13,726 nt of DNA from a bacterium. GTDB lineage: Bacteria > Babelota > Babeliae > Babelales > Vermiphilaceae. A program made the translations under genes and the position numbers. The notes beneath the pieces are model-generated. The model was not told where the DNA came from, made no database searches, and saw only the letters and a list, made by a program, of their open reading frames with translations. Of the stretch, positions 13,548-13,726 are shown one piece after another (position 1 is the stretch's first letter; each line of letters opens with the position of its first letter). The stretch covers positions 1-13,726 of the forward strand of contig JAKAUA010000013.1 of assembly GCA_021827875.1 (NCBI GenBank). The letters run 5' to 3'.

Positions 13548-13726
13548 GTGCGAATAATTCCTTGGGAATATATATCGGCAAGATGCGTCCGATGGTAAAT
13601 CCTAGTAAGCCACCAATGATTGACCCCCATGCGCTATTGGCATTGAGCTTGTCATAATAGTAGCTGATTACGAGTGGGATTAATAAGCAGACGACCGAAA
13701 TTTCATAACTGCCGATAATGAGATCG
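13492..13726 (-). CDS. Sodium:solute symporter-like protein, C-terminal fragment
   Basis: This is a partial gene running off the right edge. The minus-strand frame from base 13725 to the TAA at 13492-13494 is open for 77 residues. It encodes two hydrophobic helices (IGSYEISVVCLLIPLVISYY, then GSIIGGLLGFTIGRIL), a short IYIPKELF, a third hydrophobic segment (FALISSALGYLVGSK), and a short polar end SSRE. The helix-loop-helix with a polar break and the GGLLG turn resemble the last spans of SSS-family transporters such as proline or pantothenate symporters. No substrate can be assigned and the start lies outside. The last 56 bases overlap the end of the LOG gene tail to tail. Confidence 0.6.
   Translation of the reverse strand, partial: DLIIGSYEISVVCLLIPLVISYYYDKLNANSAWGSIIGGLLGFTIGRILPIYIPKELFALISSALGYLVGSKISSRE

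Overview
This window looks like part of a compact, AT-rich genome of a host-associated Gram-negative bacterium. The best guess is a member of Candidatus Dependentiae (TM6) or a similar obligately intracellular lineage. The guess rests on overall character: short intergenic gaps, tail-to-tail gene overlaps, many exported proteins, a cysteine-rich outer-membrane protein, and transporters next to a thin set of housekeeping genes. No rRNA or marker protein here fixes the phylum, so the assignment is inference. I see no tRNA, rRNA, CRISPR array, insertion sequence or prophage.

Layout. Bases 1-206 are non-coding and hold nested inverted repeats. 207-1877 (-) encodes a 556-residue cysteine-rich outer-membrane beta-barrel. 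2007-3257 (-) is an APC-family amino-acid permease. 3365-3613 (+) is a small unknown protein whose end lies inside a strong terminator. 3632-4138 (-) and 4297-4941 (+) are unknown exported proteins, one glycine-rich and hydrophobic, one Lys/Glu-rich and helical. 4951-5047 is a palindromic intergenic repeat. 5192-6637 (-) is glutamyl-tRNA synthetase (gltX). 6815-7096 (+) is an acylphosphatase-fold protein that lacks the catalytic arginine. 7097-7343 is a GC-rich, structured intergenic island ending in a hairpin. 7356-7736 and 7765-8139 (both -) are a tandem pair of exported thioredoxin-fold paralogues (CPHC and CPSC). 8279-9406 (+) is an exported M48-like zinc metallopeptidase. 9390-10049 (-) is a small transaldolase. 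10155-12069 (+) is an overlapping ftsL-ftsI pair for septal peptidoglycan synthesis. 12081-12703 (-) is a HigB/HigA-type toxin-antitoxin module. 12870-13547 (+) is a LOG-family nucleotide hydrolase. 13492-13726 (-) is the C-terminal end of a sodium:solute symporter-like protein cut by the window edge.

How the genes fit together. Seven products carry export or membrane-anchor signals at the N-terminus, and two more are polytopic transporters, so the window is dominated by envelope biology. The most coherent theme is extracytoplasmic disulfide chemistry: an outer-membrane protein with 20 cysteines after its signal peptide, and two exported thioredoxin-like proteins that could make, reshuffle or reduce disulfides. 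FtsL/FtsI show that septal peptidoglycan synthesis is retained. GltX and transaldolase are core metabolism. The toxin-antitoxin pair is accessory. The main oddities are a toxin gene whose family-conserved N-terminus has no ATG, GTG or TTG start, a 28-bp perfect palindrome beside it, a promoter-bearing intergenic sequence present in two copies about 860 bp apart, and a convergent gene overlap of 56 bp.
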